DNA of 64,000 nt from Panonychus citri. Its lineage: Eukaryota > Arthropoda > Arachnida > Trombidiformes > Tetranychidae. Both the position numbers and the translations under genes were made by a program. The notes beneath the pieces are model-generated. The model made no database searches, was not told the origin of the DNA, and saw nothing but the letters and a program-made list of their open reading frames with translations. The stretch covers positions 4,101,001-4,165,000 of the forward strand of contig NW_026515546.1 of the NCBI RefSeq assembly GCF_014898815.1. The letters are read 5' to 3'. Shown here piece by piece: positions 1 to 12,404 of this stretch; positions within the stretch are counted from its first letter, which is position 1, and each line of letters begins with the position of its first letter.

Positions 1-215
1 GGAAAGAAAAAGGTAAACAAACAGAATTTTCAATCAAAATCATGTTTACTTGGGTTGACATGGAGCCCAAATTTTTTCACATCTTCATCAATTTGTTTGA
101 CTTTCAGTGAGTATAAACAATCAAGTTGACACTTTGACCATGAATGAGGACTTTGATTTATCTGGAAATTAATCAGTTAAGGACAATTTATATGTTAATC
201 TAATCCAATACTTAC

Positions 216-1270
216 AGTTTGGCAACTCCTTTTGTCATATTTCCAGGTATTCTGATGATTGTTTCACCGATACAGCTACAGGTAACTTCAATACGATCCC
301 AACTATGAGTTGTCTCATTTTTACATTCACAATAATGTTTCTGATTATCATGATTATTGTTGTTGTTGTTGTTGTTTCCGTTTCCTCCTCTTTCACTTGG
401 CTGTAAACCTTTTCCTCCTTCATCAACTCCCACACTAACACCAGCAACTTCATCTTGAGCCTCCATCTTTTTTACCTCATCGATAATTTGATTAATTTCA
501 TCTTCAATGGATTCCTTAATTGTAGACTCTGAATTGTCAGAATTATTTGTAACTTGAATATTTTGATTGTTTAGAGGAAGCAAGTTGACAGTTGAAGTGG
601 GTGATGATGGAGTGAAAGTTGATAATGATGGTGGAGTTGTTGTTATTCTTGATGATGGAGCTGATGAAATCGGAGTGGTTGATGAAGATACAACTGATAA
701 TATTGAAGGAAAAGTAGATGTTGATGATCCATGATAAATGTCATTAAACGAATCACCTGAATCACCAGGGGATGAAACTATTCTTGGTTCTTGATCGGGA
801 TAATTTAAGGGAACCGATAAGACCGGTGAATCTTTGGTAACATCAGAATTAGATTGAACATTGGCTTCCAAATTATTTCCATGTAACTTATCCTCAGGAT
901 CTATTTGAACACTTTCATCGCCGGTATTGTCATTTTTACTCTTTAATTGTCCACCATCATCATCGGGAATTGCACCAAACCAGCCTCGGGGTAAATGTCT
1001 TGAATCTGAATCTCCAGAATGATGAGACAAAGTATTCACTGGCTTTTTGGTGCTTGTTGAAACTGTCAATGGACTTGTGGTCAATACTTTTGTCCCAATC
1101 TTATTTCCAGTCACCAATGGTGATGGTGTGGTCAAGGTTGGCGAGGAAAACAATCCTTGAGTAACGGTCAATCGATTGGTGATCATTAAAATGAGTACCA
1201 GTTGATTTGGAAGGGAATAAAATCTCAAGTAAAGTGGAAAAAATTTCTTATCACAAACGTAGTTGAACAT
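216..1270 (-). CDS. Secreted Ser/Thr-rich protein, 5' exon only (partial)
   Basis: I do not recognise this gene. The exon opens with ATG at 1270, and a hydrophobic stretch (LVLILMI, about residues 25-31) looks like a signal peptide or signal anchor. It is followed by about 200 residues rich in Ser, Thr and Pro (mucin-like, probably O-glycosylated), an acidic helix-prone segment (IEDEINQIIDEVKKMEAQ), an Asn run, and a cysteine-rich end with CECK, VTCSC and IRIPGNMT. The spacing C-x-C ... V-x-C-x-C ... IP resembles the cap that precedes leucine-rich repeats, so an LRR ectodomain may follow; that is inference. The exon ends at a strong donor (GTAAGT, 215 downward) in phase 2, and the rest of the gene lies beyond base 1. 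I could not place the next exon in bases 1-215. Confidence 0.5.
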
Positions 1271-3432
1271 TGTTCGAACTGTTCGAAAATACTTATCACA
1301 ATTTAGAATTTGTAGAAAAAAAAAGAAACAATAACAACACTTAACTCGATAGTAAAAGATTCATTGTAAACATTTCAAGAGACGATAAAACATTTGTACA
1401 ATTGATTCGAAAAATGTTCAATGTTTTATTGCTAAGGAACGAAAATAAAAGTTTATCGAGTTTCTCATTTGTTTACCTTTAACATTTGTAGAAATGAATA
1501 ATTTTTGTTCAGTTTCGAGATGATAAGAAATCGAGTTCAAGTTTCATTTGGACATATCGAAGACTCGTTAAGAATCAATTACAATTTATCTCTTTCTCAC
1601 TTAACTTTTATAATGAATGGTTAAGTTGATCAAGTTTATTTCTCATTCTGATCATCAGAACTTTTCTCATCTTCAGATTAGACTCATGCACATGCGTTCC
1701 GATCAATTCTGGATAAAGAAAATGCTTTTTACTTAATAATATTAAACGAATGCTAATATACATGAACATTAATAAGTTTCAGTAGAATATTTTTTTTTTA
1801 AGATAATCAAACAACTTAATTAGAATAAGAATAAGTTAATTGAACGAAAATTGTGATTCTCGATCAAATATGAAACCATAGAAATCCATTAGGAATTGTT
1901 TCATCTAATGAACACTTAGAAAATCATTTGAATCATAATAAGGAAAAAAAAACTTTTCCGTTTTCTTAATAATCATTATTAATTCATCGGCGATTTCATG
2001 GAAATTTGAATAAAAAAAGCTTTTCTCTTCATGATTAGTTAATGAATTCAATCAACTAATCATATTATCCTTGAAAACTTACATATTGATACATTTGATT
2101 GTCAAAAGTTTCCAACTGATTTAATCTCATTTGAATCTATTGACCTTTCAAAACTTCAATTACCTTCAATAATTTACTATTTAAATATTTAATTGAAATG
2201 AAATGAAGCAAAATTTAAATTCAAATCATTAATACAAATAGATTGCTGATTGTTAATTAATTTCAAATCTCAAATTAAATTGTCTCTTAATCACATAGAG
2301 ACTAAGGCCATCTATCAACAGAAATTAACACTAAACTGGTTGATAATTTCATCTTTTCAATTGTTATCAATTTAAACTGAATTAAACCCGATAAAGTTTC
2401 ACTTTTTTTTTATAAAAATTAATCAAATTACTTTTCCTCATTAAGCTCGAGTACAATTGAACTTAATCATCTTGTTCATTCATCAGAAAATTACTTCCCA
2501 ATTAACTTTACACTAATTAATACTACAAATTATTAATCTTTAATACAATCAAATGATTAGATTGTTACATTGAATTGAGATTTTGTGTTTTCTTTTTATA
2601 TATTACTTTGGTTGTCATTTTATTAATTACTTTTCATTAAGATTACTAATTGTTTCGTCTATTACAATGATTAGAGTTTAAGATTTTGTGCTCCAAGAAA
2701 ACGAATCAAAAACAATTGGATTAATAAGTGAATTAGTGATAATCTATTTTGTTTTAAAAAAAAGTTATTCCTTTGCTCCAGTTAATTGGATTAAAAATAG
2801 TACAACAACTAAATCAGTTTAATAGTATTAGTTTACCGTTACTTTCACTACGGATTTCAAATTGATTAATTAACCTTGATTGTTTCGAAAGACTTTTGTT
2901 TTTTTTTCTCAATCACTGATAATATGAAAATAGAGAACAAAAAATTTTCTAATTTATTTTTTTTTTCTCCATTCATATTAATAGTAACAATACATTTACG
3001 TTTCTCTTTCCATTGATTAGTTTTCCTTCTTGCTTTGAGTTACCATGATGATTAAACTAATTGCTTGGTGAGATTTCCCCTTGATTTTGATTAGATTTGC
3101 ACAATTGTAAATATAATTGGTTAAGTTAATCGTTAGTCTTTTTTTTTCTCTCTTCTTCTCTCTAATCATCATTCTAATCAACAATTTACGTAATAATAAT
3201 GATCATAGAACTGATATAAGAATGAAAGTAAAACTAACAAGTGAAAGTGATGAAGATGTTGATGGAAATGTTGATGATTATTGCTTGATGAAAAGTAGGT
3301 TAAGTAATCGGATTTGTTGATGTTGATTTTTTTTTCTCGAATTAATTTAAGTGTAACATTGATAAAAGTTGATATTCTATGGCCATAAATCACTTTGATT
3401 GCATCACAACTTGTCAGTATTTCTCCTTTAAT
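1271..3432. other. Intergenic, no gene seen
   Basis: AT-rich sequence with many short T/A runs and TTAATTGT-type words. Open frames at 3117-3393 are low-complexity (Ile/Asn/His codons from AT repeats) and match nothing. The 1271-1700 part would contain the promoter of the partial gene on the minus strand. Confidence 0.5.
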
Positions 3433-4187
3433 TCATTTAGCTGGTAACCATTTCGAAATGAATGCTGAAGCATCTTTCAATTCCTAGAATTTAATCAACA
3501 ACAATTAACCAGAAAGAAAGAAAGAAAGAAAAGAAAGACCAAAAAGGTAACATAATGATGGTGAGATATGAATAGGAAAAGATAATCAATAAGATGATGA
3601 TTATTATTATTACCTCGTTGGAAGATGAATGAGCCAACCCTTGGTAGACTTTAAAATGATAGTTCGTTAGAAGTGGCCTCAGAATCTCAGCGGTTTTATT
3701 GCCCCAAATTCTTGGGACAACCAGGTCAATATCTCCATGACATTGTAATATGGGTACATCTTTATTGGCCTTAATAAGAGCTGAAGGATATTCCTTGTGT
3801 AAAGGTAGCCAGCAGCTTAGAGCGATAACTCCGGCTAACGGTTTAGAATAGCGTAAAGCTGTGTGAAGGGAAAGTGCACCTCCCTGTGAAAATCCGCCGA
3901 GAATTATTCTGTTACTTGGAATTTCATGAGTTTTCTCCTCTTCTTCGATTAATTTAACAACCAGAGAATTTGCCTTTTTAATACCTTCAATATCTTCCGG
4001 ACCATCAGCGCTTAAAGCCAACAGATCAAACCAAGAGGTCATCTTCATACCGCCATTGAGGGTTATCGGTATGGAAGGGGCAGTTGGACATATTAATTTA
4101 CAGTATGGGGAGAACCGTTCCAATGGTATCGGCCCAACTCTGACCAGTATCACCTAATCCATGGAGAAAGATAATCTAAATACACAG

Positions 4188-4241
<54 letters not shown>

Positions 4242-4410
4242 TATGATCATCATACAGAGAATCTAAAGTGGTTCAATTGATTTGGAAGAAGAAAAAAAAT
4301 GGTGAAAATGATGGACAGAGAAATAATTTGAATCGACTTACCGTTGCAGTGTGTTTACCATTTTTCGCATTTACAATAGCGAAATTATTTGGACCATCGC
4401 TTGAGGCCAT
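3433..4410 (-). CDS. Acyl-protein thioesterase / lysophospholipase, LYPLA1/2 family, with a frameshift
   Basis: A serine hydrolase of the APT family, which removes palmitate from cytosolic proteins and hydrolyses lysophospholipids. Exons: 4342-4410 (M at 4410, MASSDGPN), 3614-4175, 3433-3483 (ends SKWLPAK). Donors are GTAAGT and GTAATA. The family signatures are present: LHGLGDTGQSW near the start of exon 2, nucleophile motif GFSQGG, catalytic Asp in CHGDID, and catalytic His in GLAHSSS. The length, about 227 residues, is normal. Oddity: exon 2 is 562 nt, one base too long for its phases. The frame carrying LHGLGDTGQSWA stops after about 10 more codons, while the conserved CPTAPSIP frame is offset by one; the break lies in 4112-4140. 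It could be an assembly error or an inactivating mutation. No intron of workable size bridges it. The intron between exons 1 and 2 carries a (GA)n run. Confidence 0.85.
4187..4241. repeat. (GA)n microsatellite in a LYPLA intron
   Basis: Near-perfect GA dinucleotide run with a few AAA interruptions. It lies just upstream of the acceptor of LYPLA exon 2, so it reads CT on the gene's own strand and extends the polypyrimidine tract. Confidence 0.9.
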
Positions 4411-6330
4411 TTGTAAACAACAACAGTGGAAAATATTGAATAGAGAAAAAAAAGAGAGAGAAAATAACAAGAGAAAAATAAATGGAAGATGAAATTATTA
4501 TGATCCAAATACAGAAAAGATGAAGATGAGGATGAAGATGTTTAAAAGAAACCACAGTTACTGTACCATGCGTATCATGGAGAGAGAGAGAGAGATAATT
4601 ATGGTAATGAGCTAATGCATGGAAAAGGTTAACTGGTCACTTATTGATTTCGAATAGAACAGAAAAAAAGATCAATGGATTATGTTCGAGATGATTATCT
4701 TTATGTGGACAGAACAGCAATTTAATCAACACATTGGAATAACAATTTACTATTGGAGAGAAAAGGTTACAATCGATAATCCTAAATGAACAATTGAGAC
4801 AACAAATGATTCCAATGGAAATCGTAAATTAAACGATATGATACAAGAATCATTAGTTGATTATTTAGATTGTCTCAATTAAATTGTTCCTTTTCTTCAA
4901 CTGTTTCCCCGTACGAATAATTAATTGTTTGATTAATTGTTCGCATCGGATCATTAATTTTCGGCCTTTAAACACGATAAAAGCTCATTAATCAATTCTC
5001 TGGAATGGAAATGATAATTAATAACAATTTTCTCCAATAAAAATCCTATTGATTGATTATCGATTCTAATTAATGAGTAAACATTGTGTTTAATTGTCTC
5101 TGAATTGTGTTCACAATTAACTAATATAATTGTTGTTACCAAGTAGAAATGTCTGATTATCTCTTAATATTAATTTGATTAATTAATTAGTGGAAATCCT
5201 TTTAAATTGTTAATAATAATTTGTATCTTTTTTGGATTAATCATTTGAAAAGTTTTGTTTTTGTTTGATTTAGTTTAATAGTTTAAACAATTTAATCCGA
5301 TAGGATTTGTGATTAAGTGAGAAAATTGGATTATCATTAATCTACATCTTCTATTATTAGTTTAATGAAGGAAAATACAATTTAATTAGAGGATGAATTA
5401 ATTATGCTTCGTTAGATTGTCTCTCTAATCATGCAAATTAAATTAACACGAAGTAATTTAATTTGCAGAAATTAATCATAACAAGATGAACGATAATGAT
5501 GAAGGTAAAAATTGTGAACCATGAAAAAAGAAACGGGTTAACATGAGAGATTCAAATGAGATCAAATTAAAGTATGTTAATTGTTTCAGAGTTTAATCAA
5601 CAATCAACAATAATAATGAAGATAAAATGATGATTAGTAAATTTAAACATCGAAAATAAAAAGCAAATCTTCATGGAGAGAGAAAGAGAAATCATTGACT
5701 TGGTTGGATTAGAATCTCATTCCAATTTAATTGTCATTATTTACCATCAATCGACTCTCTCTCTCTCTCTCTCACTCACTCACTCACTCGCTCTCTCATG
5801 AATTAACTGTCATCATAATCAGAGAAATTGAAACAATTGAAACTTGGGAGTTCAACAGAACGGGTTAGTAAAGTGATTCGATTTTCGCATTGGAAGACAA
5901 TTTTGTCACAATTAGTCTCTCTCTCTCTCTCTTTATAAATGAGAGCCTTTGAAAGAGAGAGAAGGAGGAAAGAGAAGAGAAAAAAAGAAAGAAAAGAAAG
6001 AGAAACTCATCATCATTCTAATAAAGAACCATTTTGATAATCATGCTCATAGTCTTTCATATTCTTTACACCAACACAACAGTAAATCTTATTGAACAAC
6101 AACAGAACATTTCTCACTCACTCTCTCCATTTCTCTCTTCCTCTATTCTCACTCTTTCTCTTCAGTTTATCTTCTTCTTCTTCTTCCTTTACATTATCTT
6201 AATATTTTCTTTTTCTTTTTTATTATTTAGTCATTTTTTGTTATTTTCTCTTTTTTTCATAAAATGTTTTCTATCAACAATTAACTCTCTCTCTCTCTCT
6301 TATTGTCTCTTAATCTCAACACCAAGAAGC
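4411..6330. other. Divergent intergenic region between LYPLA (-) and AGPS (+)
   Basis: No coding sequence supported. It holds the two promoters, short (GA)n and (CT)n runs (about 4579-4595, 5756-5775, 5925-5935) and AT-rich filler. The 6034-6330 stretch is open in frame with AGPS, but it encodes a Phe/Leu/Ser-rich translation of pyrimidine-rich DNA and is more likely 5'UTR or intron. Confidence 0.5.
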
Positions 6331-8501
6331 ATGTCCACAGCCAAGGAAAGGTTAACTGCTATTTCGGGTCATGTTAACAGTAAAAGTGAATTTAATTGTG
6401 ATTCCAATGGATTCTCAGGTAAACCGATAATCTCACCTAGTGAATTAACAACGGACATGATTGAATCTTCTCAATTATCACCATCAATTGCCATTAGTGA
6501 TTCTATCCAATGTGAAAATAAATCAAATCAATTAGCAAAAGATAACAAGGAAATCGGTTCAATACCCTACAAGAGGTAATCAATTTTTCCTCGCCTCTAA
6601 TTGTATCTCTGTCTGTTTGTCTCTTTCTCTCCTTTAATTGTAACAATTAATGTTTTTCCTCCATCATGTTAACCTCTTTTCTTGTTAATTTCTCCATTTT
6701 TTTAATTATTTCTGTTCAATGGATTAATTGAAAGGGGATAATCTTATTAGTCAAATTATTCTTTTTGTCAAATATTCTCTTCTGCTCTTTTGTTTTCATT
6801 TTGTTCTCTTATCGTTCTCTTTTCTATTCTTATTTCTCTTTCGCCATTTTTATTTTTTCATTTATTCTTTTTTGTTTTTTTTTCTCTTTTCTCTTTGTTC
6901 TTTGTTCTTATTTTGGTTTGTTTTTTATTCCTACAGACAAGATTTACTTAAGTGGAATGGTTGGGGTTACAAAGATTCTGGTTTCTCAGTTGATCCTGAT
7001 TGTTATGATATAACCTTTACTGGAGATCGGTACAAGATTGGCAACCGGAAGCTCCCATTGTTCAAGAAATGGGTTGAGTTAACACTATCAGTTGATCTCA
7101 GCAATAAATTGACAAGTCAGGTTTGTTTATTTTTCTTTTATTCCTCTCATTTATCCTCTTGCGAGGTTAACGAGAGAGAGAAAAAAAAATTACAGTTTAA
7201 ACAATTATACGTTTAACCTCATCGTTTATACAGTATCAATATTAGAATAGCTTTTGGTAGTAAGATGAGATGTCGTTAATCCTGTTCTTGTATTGACTTT
7301 TGGCCTCATAGTTGTTTCATCAGAGTTTCCTGTCAATCATCATTAAGAATTAATTTTCTAATCTCAATTTTTGGTCTTTTCTTCTTTTTACAGTGTCAAC
7401 CTGATCTTGAAAAGATACCTAAACCGATAATTAACTCAAAATTTGTCAAAGAAATTGAATCGATTAACATAAAAACATCAACAGATTCTGAGGATCGTTT
7501 ATTTCGTTCTCATGGTCATTGTCTCCATGAGATATTTACCCTTCGTGCAAAGGGTACACTTGAACGTATTCCTGATTTAATTGTATGGCCTCGTAATCAT
7601 GATGATGTAGTTAAACTGGTTCGTATTGCTGATAAGAATAATGTTGTTATCATACCTTTCGGTGGAGGGACCAGTGTCTCGGGTGCCTTGGAATGTCCAG
7701 TTAATGAGAATCGTATGATTGTTTCAATGGATACTTCAAGAATGAATAAAATCCTCTGGATTGACCATGTTAATCTAACTGCTCATGCTGAGGCGGGTAT
7801 TATTGGTCAAGATTTGGAGACACAATTGGCCAAATATAATCTTTGTACCGGCCATGAGCCTGATTCATTTGAATTTAGTTCTCTTGGTGGTTGGGTTGCT
7901 ACCCGAGCTTCTGGGATGAAGAAAAATATCTATGGTAATATTGAAGATTTACTTATTCACGTTAGAATGGTTTCATCTATTGGAACAATTGAGAAAAATT
8001 GTAATGTTCCAAGAATCTCTTCGGGACCTGATATTCACCATATTATCCTCGGTTCTGAGGGTACATTAGGTGTAATTACCGAGGTTACACTAAAAGTCAG
8101 GCCACTTCCCGGATGTAAAAGGTACAATTCAATTGTATTTCCATGTTTTGAAGATGGTTACCGGTTTATGAGAGAATTGGCTCGACAACGATTAAAACCT
8201 GCTTCCGTTCGTTTAATGGATAATCAACAATTTATCTTTGGTAAGAATTAATCCAAATCCTATTGATCCCTTTAATCTCCTTAGATTATCTCACATTTTC
8301 TCTTAATCCTTTCGTTCTAAACTTTTCTATCATATCTAACTCTAATCACCATCTCTGATAAGTTTTTTTCAAAGAAAACTACTACCACTGATTAATCCAA
8401 AAACTGAATAGTAAATTAACTTGATTTGATTTACGATTCAAGTAATTTAATGAGCATGGAAAAAACAATTAATCTTTTCTCTATCATTAATATTTAAATT
8501 A

Positions 8502-8548
<47 letters not shown>

Positions 8549-9585
8549 AGGTCAAGCATTAAAACCAGAGGCTAGTTCATTATGGACTTCGATGAAAGAT
8601 TTTTTCAAGCGATTGTACATAACCAAACTGAAGGGCTTCCGAGTTGACGAAATGTGTGTAGCCACTATACTAATGGAAGGAACCCTAGAGGTTTGATAAT
8701 ATAATTGTTATTTATCAATCAAATTGTTCAGAGAAAATTAATTTACCTAATTGTTGAAAAATAATTCTCTTAATTATTATCGTAGGAAGTTGAGACCCTG
8801 GAAAAAAAGTTATTGGAAATATCATCGGAAAATAATGGCTTAGCTGCTGGTGAAGAAAATGGTAAAACTGGTTACATGTTAACCTTCGTGATTGCATATA
8901 TAAGGGTTGGTAAATATTTTCTAATTTAACAATTTTCCATCCAACAATTAGTAAATTGTTGTTTCCGTTTTCTCAGCTCATTGCTTTTTCTTTATATAAA
9001 TGTAATATATTTACAGATTATTCCAATATCTTTCATTCATTTGATAAAATGACTATTAATTTTTATTTTTCTTTCATTTATTTTCAATTTTCTCCCTCCT
9101 TTGATCAATATTAACGATCAACGATTTAATTGTACCATAAATAGGATATTGGACTTGATTATGGTGTTTTAGCGGAATCATTTGAAACATCGGTACCATG
9201 GGATAGATGTCTCGATGTTTGTACCAATGTTAAAGATTGTATCGCTCGAGAAGTTAAAAAATATGGTATCAAAAAACCCGCTCTGATAACTTGCCGGATA
9301 ACTCAAACATATGATACCGGAGCTTGTGTTTACTTTTATTTTGCCTTTAATTACCTTGAAGGTGTTACAGGTGATCCTGTTGAAATTTATCATGCAATTG
9401 AAAATTCAGCTAGAGATGAGATAATTGCCTGCGGGGGAAGTATCTCCCATCATCATGGTGTTGGAAAGGTTAGAAAAAAATGGCTCCGTGAAACTGTTTC
9501 AGATACTGGATTAGGTGTGATGAAGGCGATCAAAAATTACATGGATCCACATAATGTTTTCGCCAATGGTAATTTGATGAGCTGA
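6331..9585 (+). CDS. AGPS: Alkylglycerone-phosphate synthase (peroxisomal, ether-lipid synthesis)
   Basis: An FAD enzyme that swaps the acyl chain of acyl-DHAP for a fatty alcohol, the committed step of ether-phospholipid and plasmalogen synthesis, inside peroxisomes. Exons: 6331-6575, 6937-7120, 7394-8240, 8551-8690, 8786-8905, 9145-9585. All phases agree and give 658 aa, the usual animal length. I chose the ATG at 6331 because it puts a PTS2 import signal, RL-x5-HV (RLTAISGHV), at residues 7-15. Then come KWNGWGYKDSGF, the FAD-binding core PFGGGTSVSGA and GSEGTLGVITE, the loop CTGHEPDS, YFYFAFN with the conserved Tyr, and the HHH loop SHHHGVGK near the C-terminus. The exon 5 donor is the weak GTTGGT. 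Exon 1 after the PTS2 is poorly conserved linker. All key residues are present, so it is probably functional. Confidence 0.96.
8508..8544. repeat. (CT)n microsatellite in AGPS intron 3
   Basis: A long CT run directly before the acceptor TTTTTAG at 8545-8550, serving as or extending the polypyrimidine tract of AGPS exon 4. Confidence 0.9.
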
Positions 9586-10266
9586 TTAATATTCCTGATG
9601 ATTAACACAAGGGAAAAACAAAAAAAAAATTTAACAAGAGAAACAACAATCAAATTAACCAGAATAATAATCCAACCGTTTGAATATACAAAATTTAACT
9701 ATTTAACCTTATCCTAGGACGATAATTGAATTTAAATCATGTATGTATATTATCCGAAACTGCTAATGGATATATTTTATCATCATCGACACAAACAAAA
9801 AGCTTTTGTACCCAATGCCAAATCAAACAGAGACAACACAATTTACATTAATTGTTTAACTAATTTACAATTGTTTGTAAATTTAAATTTTGTTTGTCTC
9901 GTTGCTTTTTTTAAAAGTTCATCATTTTAAACAATCAACAAAATCTAAAAAGTTGATCAAGTGTGATATAAGAAAAAAGAGGAAGAAAAAGTGAAGACAA
10001 ATCGAAGCAATAAGATTTAAGTGTAACAATTAGTAAAAAATCGTAATTACGACGAGAAAAAGAGAGACGAATGAAGATAATCACAGAAAAGAAACAAAAG
10101 AAAACATAATGAATTAAATATTAATTTTATAAATTTCATTCTTTGATTGTATATATATATAAATATAGTTTAAATTAGTATATTTATATTGATCATAATT
10201 TAACGATAACCTTAACAAAAAACATAATTAAGACACATTGATTGCTATATATCTCGATATTCATTT
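9586..10266. other. Convergent intergenic region, AGPS and POLR3D 3' ends
   Basis: AT-rich sequence with 3'UTR character for both flanking genes. The open frame at 9739-9930 has no recognisable features and looks fortuitous. Confidence 0.5.
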
Positions 10267-12077
10267 TCAAAGGTTAATAAATTTATCTAATCTTGGCCGT
10301 CCAATTAGTAGTTGATTGTTACTGATTGGACCAAGGCAGACAACATTTTCCCCATCGAAAGTACAAGCCTCACGATATGATTGAGTAATATTCCTATTAA
10401 AATCATCTTCATCATCTTCATCATCATCTTCAGTATCAGTATCTTCTTGGTAGTCGTCATCATTTCCATTATCTTTATCACATTTGTTTCGTCTAATATT
10501 ATGTTGATTGGCCTTAAAATTTTTCGATGAAAATTTAGAAGATGATTTAATGGTTGATTTTAATGAATGAGATGGAGATTGCATTTTAAATGATGGCGAT
10601 GGTGATGATGATAAGGATGATTTAGATGTTGATGGTCGAGATGGTATTGGTGGTGGTGGAAGAAAATCAAAATTTTGTGGATCATCTTCATCAACCTCTT
10701 TTTTAATCCAATCGGTTGAGAATTTAGATTCACCACTGGCACTTGGTGATGTGTCTTCTTTCAACTTATCGTCATTATCCTCACTAGTTGTGTCATCATC
10801 ACTATTTTCATCCTCATCTTGATCTGGGTGAGGATTAACATCACAATCAGTATGAAGGAGATCATATACCAAACCAGATCGAGTATCAACTAATTCCATT
10901 TTACCTGATTGGTACATTCGTATTTTACCAACGTGTCCCTCGCTGCTATTTAATAGCATCTCGGGTAATTGGAAGAGAACCATTTTATCTTGATCGTTTT
11001 TGGTTGCAGTCCATTTATCAAATCGTCTTAATGAACATTTAATATCTTTTTTATCTTCCTGTTTGAACGCCTGATGTTGACTAACATGTTCCCAACCAAT
11101 AGGTGTCATATCTTGTTCGTTTGGATCATAAAGTGGAACAAAATCATCCCGATAAAGAACACGTTGAATTTTTTCAACATCTTCTTCGACTATTCCATCA
11201 TCACCACCATCTTTTTCTTTGTGATAATCATCACCTTTTAGATTATTATCACCATATGATGATTCACTATTCTCCAATTTAACAAAACAACCATTAAGAG
11301 AAACGGAACCACCGCCACCACCACAACCACTGGTCCCGGAAGAACCAATTCCTTTTAGACTATCTGATTGACTAGATCGAAGTGTTCGAGTATCACTGGT
11401 TTGACCATAACCACTTCCTCCTGGACTGATGAAACCTTTTTCTGGTTTAATGGAGTTTGATCTGTGAAAGATTAAAATTAAACCGAGAAACAAAACAATA
11501 AGATGAAAATCAAATTCATGGGAAAATTCAAGAGAAAAAGAGAGAAAGAGAGAGAAAGTGAGAGAAAATAATGAGTTAGAAAGACAAAATTTCCAATGAC
11601 TCAATTAGTTAATTGTTGACTATATTAGGTCAATACTCACGTTATATTTATACCATTAAAAGTTGCATCCAATTGAATTAAATCTTTTTTCCCTTTTGAT
11701 TTTCTAGTCTTTTCTTTACTTTTTACTTTACCATTGCAACTGTTATTCTGATCTCGTCCTTCCCTGTTACCATTTCCACCTCCAGTCCCACCGCTACCTG
11801 GAGTTACTCCTGATCCTCCACCTGATCGACGAGTTGTTGGGATAGTCGGTTTAAAGACTCTCTTAGCAGCACCTCCTTTGGTGAATGCATTTAAACCAAT
11901 GATTGAATTTATGGCCGAAGTTAATTCAGTTTTACTCGTTGTTGTTGTTGCTGTTGCTGTTGTTGTTTTGGTTGTTGTTGCTTGTGATCCAAATGATCTG
12001 TTAAAATGATGGTTACCAGTATTTCCATTAACTTGAACACCCGAAATTCCTGTTAATCGTTCTTTGGCTGTGGACAT
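10267..12077 (-). CDS. POLR3D: DNA-directed RNA polymerase III subunit RPC4
   Basis: RPC4 pairs with RPC5 in the TFIIF-like subcomplex of RNA polymerase III, which makes tRNA and 5S rRNA in the nucleus. Exons 11641-12077 and 10267-11461 (donor GTGAGT, acceptor TTTCACAG) give 543 aa. The N-terminal half is disordered but has the family's RL-x-x-I segment, KRVFKPTIPTTR (residues ~75-90), basic tracts, and the acidic hinge YRDDFVPLYDP. The conserved C-terminal core holds MVLFQLPEML, EGHVGKIRMYQSGKMEL and the closing VVCLGPISNNQLLI. A long Asp/Glu/Ser-rich insert splits the core from the last strand. In the mRNA sense the ATG is preceded by ACAG|C, a likely acceptor, so a non-coding 5' exon probably exists. 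The first 13 codons resemble those of AGPS. Its 5' half is duplicated at 15.8-17.1 kb. Confidence 0.85.
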
Positions 12078-12215
12078 GCTGTTTCAAAGGTAAAAAATAA
12101 TGAGAACAATGTAAACAAAAAAAAATTAACAACAACACAACAACAAAATTAAAATTTCTCTTTGCTATTCTATATAATACAAATCATAGATCATAGAATC
12201 AATGATGACGACGAC
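11054..12215. repeat. Segmental duplication, copy A (POLR3D 5' half and promoter)
   Basis: Direct repeat of 15832-17060. It covers the start of POLR3D exon 2, the intron, exon 1 and about 140 bp upstream; weaker similarity may continue to about 12400. Over roughly 11100-12080 the copies are almost identical by eye. The last 50 bp, 11054-11103, are clearly more diverged. Confidence 0.95.
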
Positions 12216-12389
12216 TATGAGTATGATGAGTATGGAAAAAGAAAAAGAAAGAAAAGTAAAGAAAAGAAAACGCTAACAAATTATAAAAAGAATATCAAAT
12301 TTGAGATGATGAAGGGAAGACGGAAAAAGATCAAGTGAAGAAAAAAAGAAAACAGATCAACATGGAGAAAGAAAATTTTCTTTCTCTTC

Positions 12390-12404
12390 TCACCAGATGG
12401 CGAT
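12390..12404 (+). promoter_or_regulatory. CTCF-like motif
   Basis: TCACCAGATGGCGAT fits the CTCF core CCASYAGRKGGCRSY at 13 of 15 positions. It lies about 315 bp upstream of POLR3D. A degenerate counterpart (TTCCAGATGGAG) sits about 300 bp upstream of the duplicated exon 1, at 17180-17191. Assignment rests on motif match alone. Confidence 0.3.

Noticed and set aside
30..110. Minus-strand reading VKQIDEDVKKFGLHVNPSK as a next exon of the left-edge gene
   Set aside because: The reading looks somewhat protein-like, but the available acceptor gives the wrong phase for the phase-2 donor at 216 and leads to an early stop.
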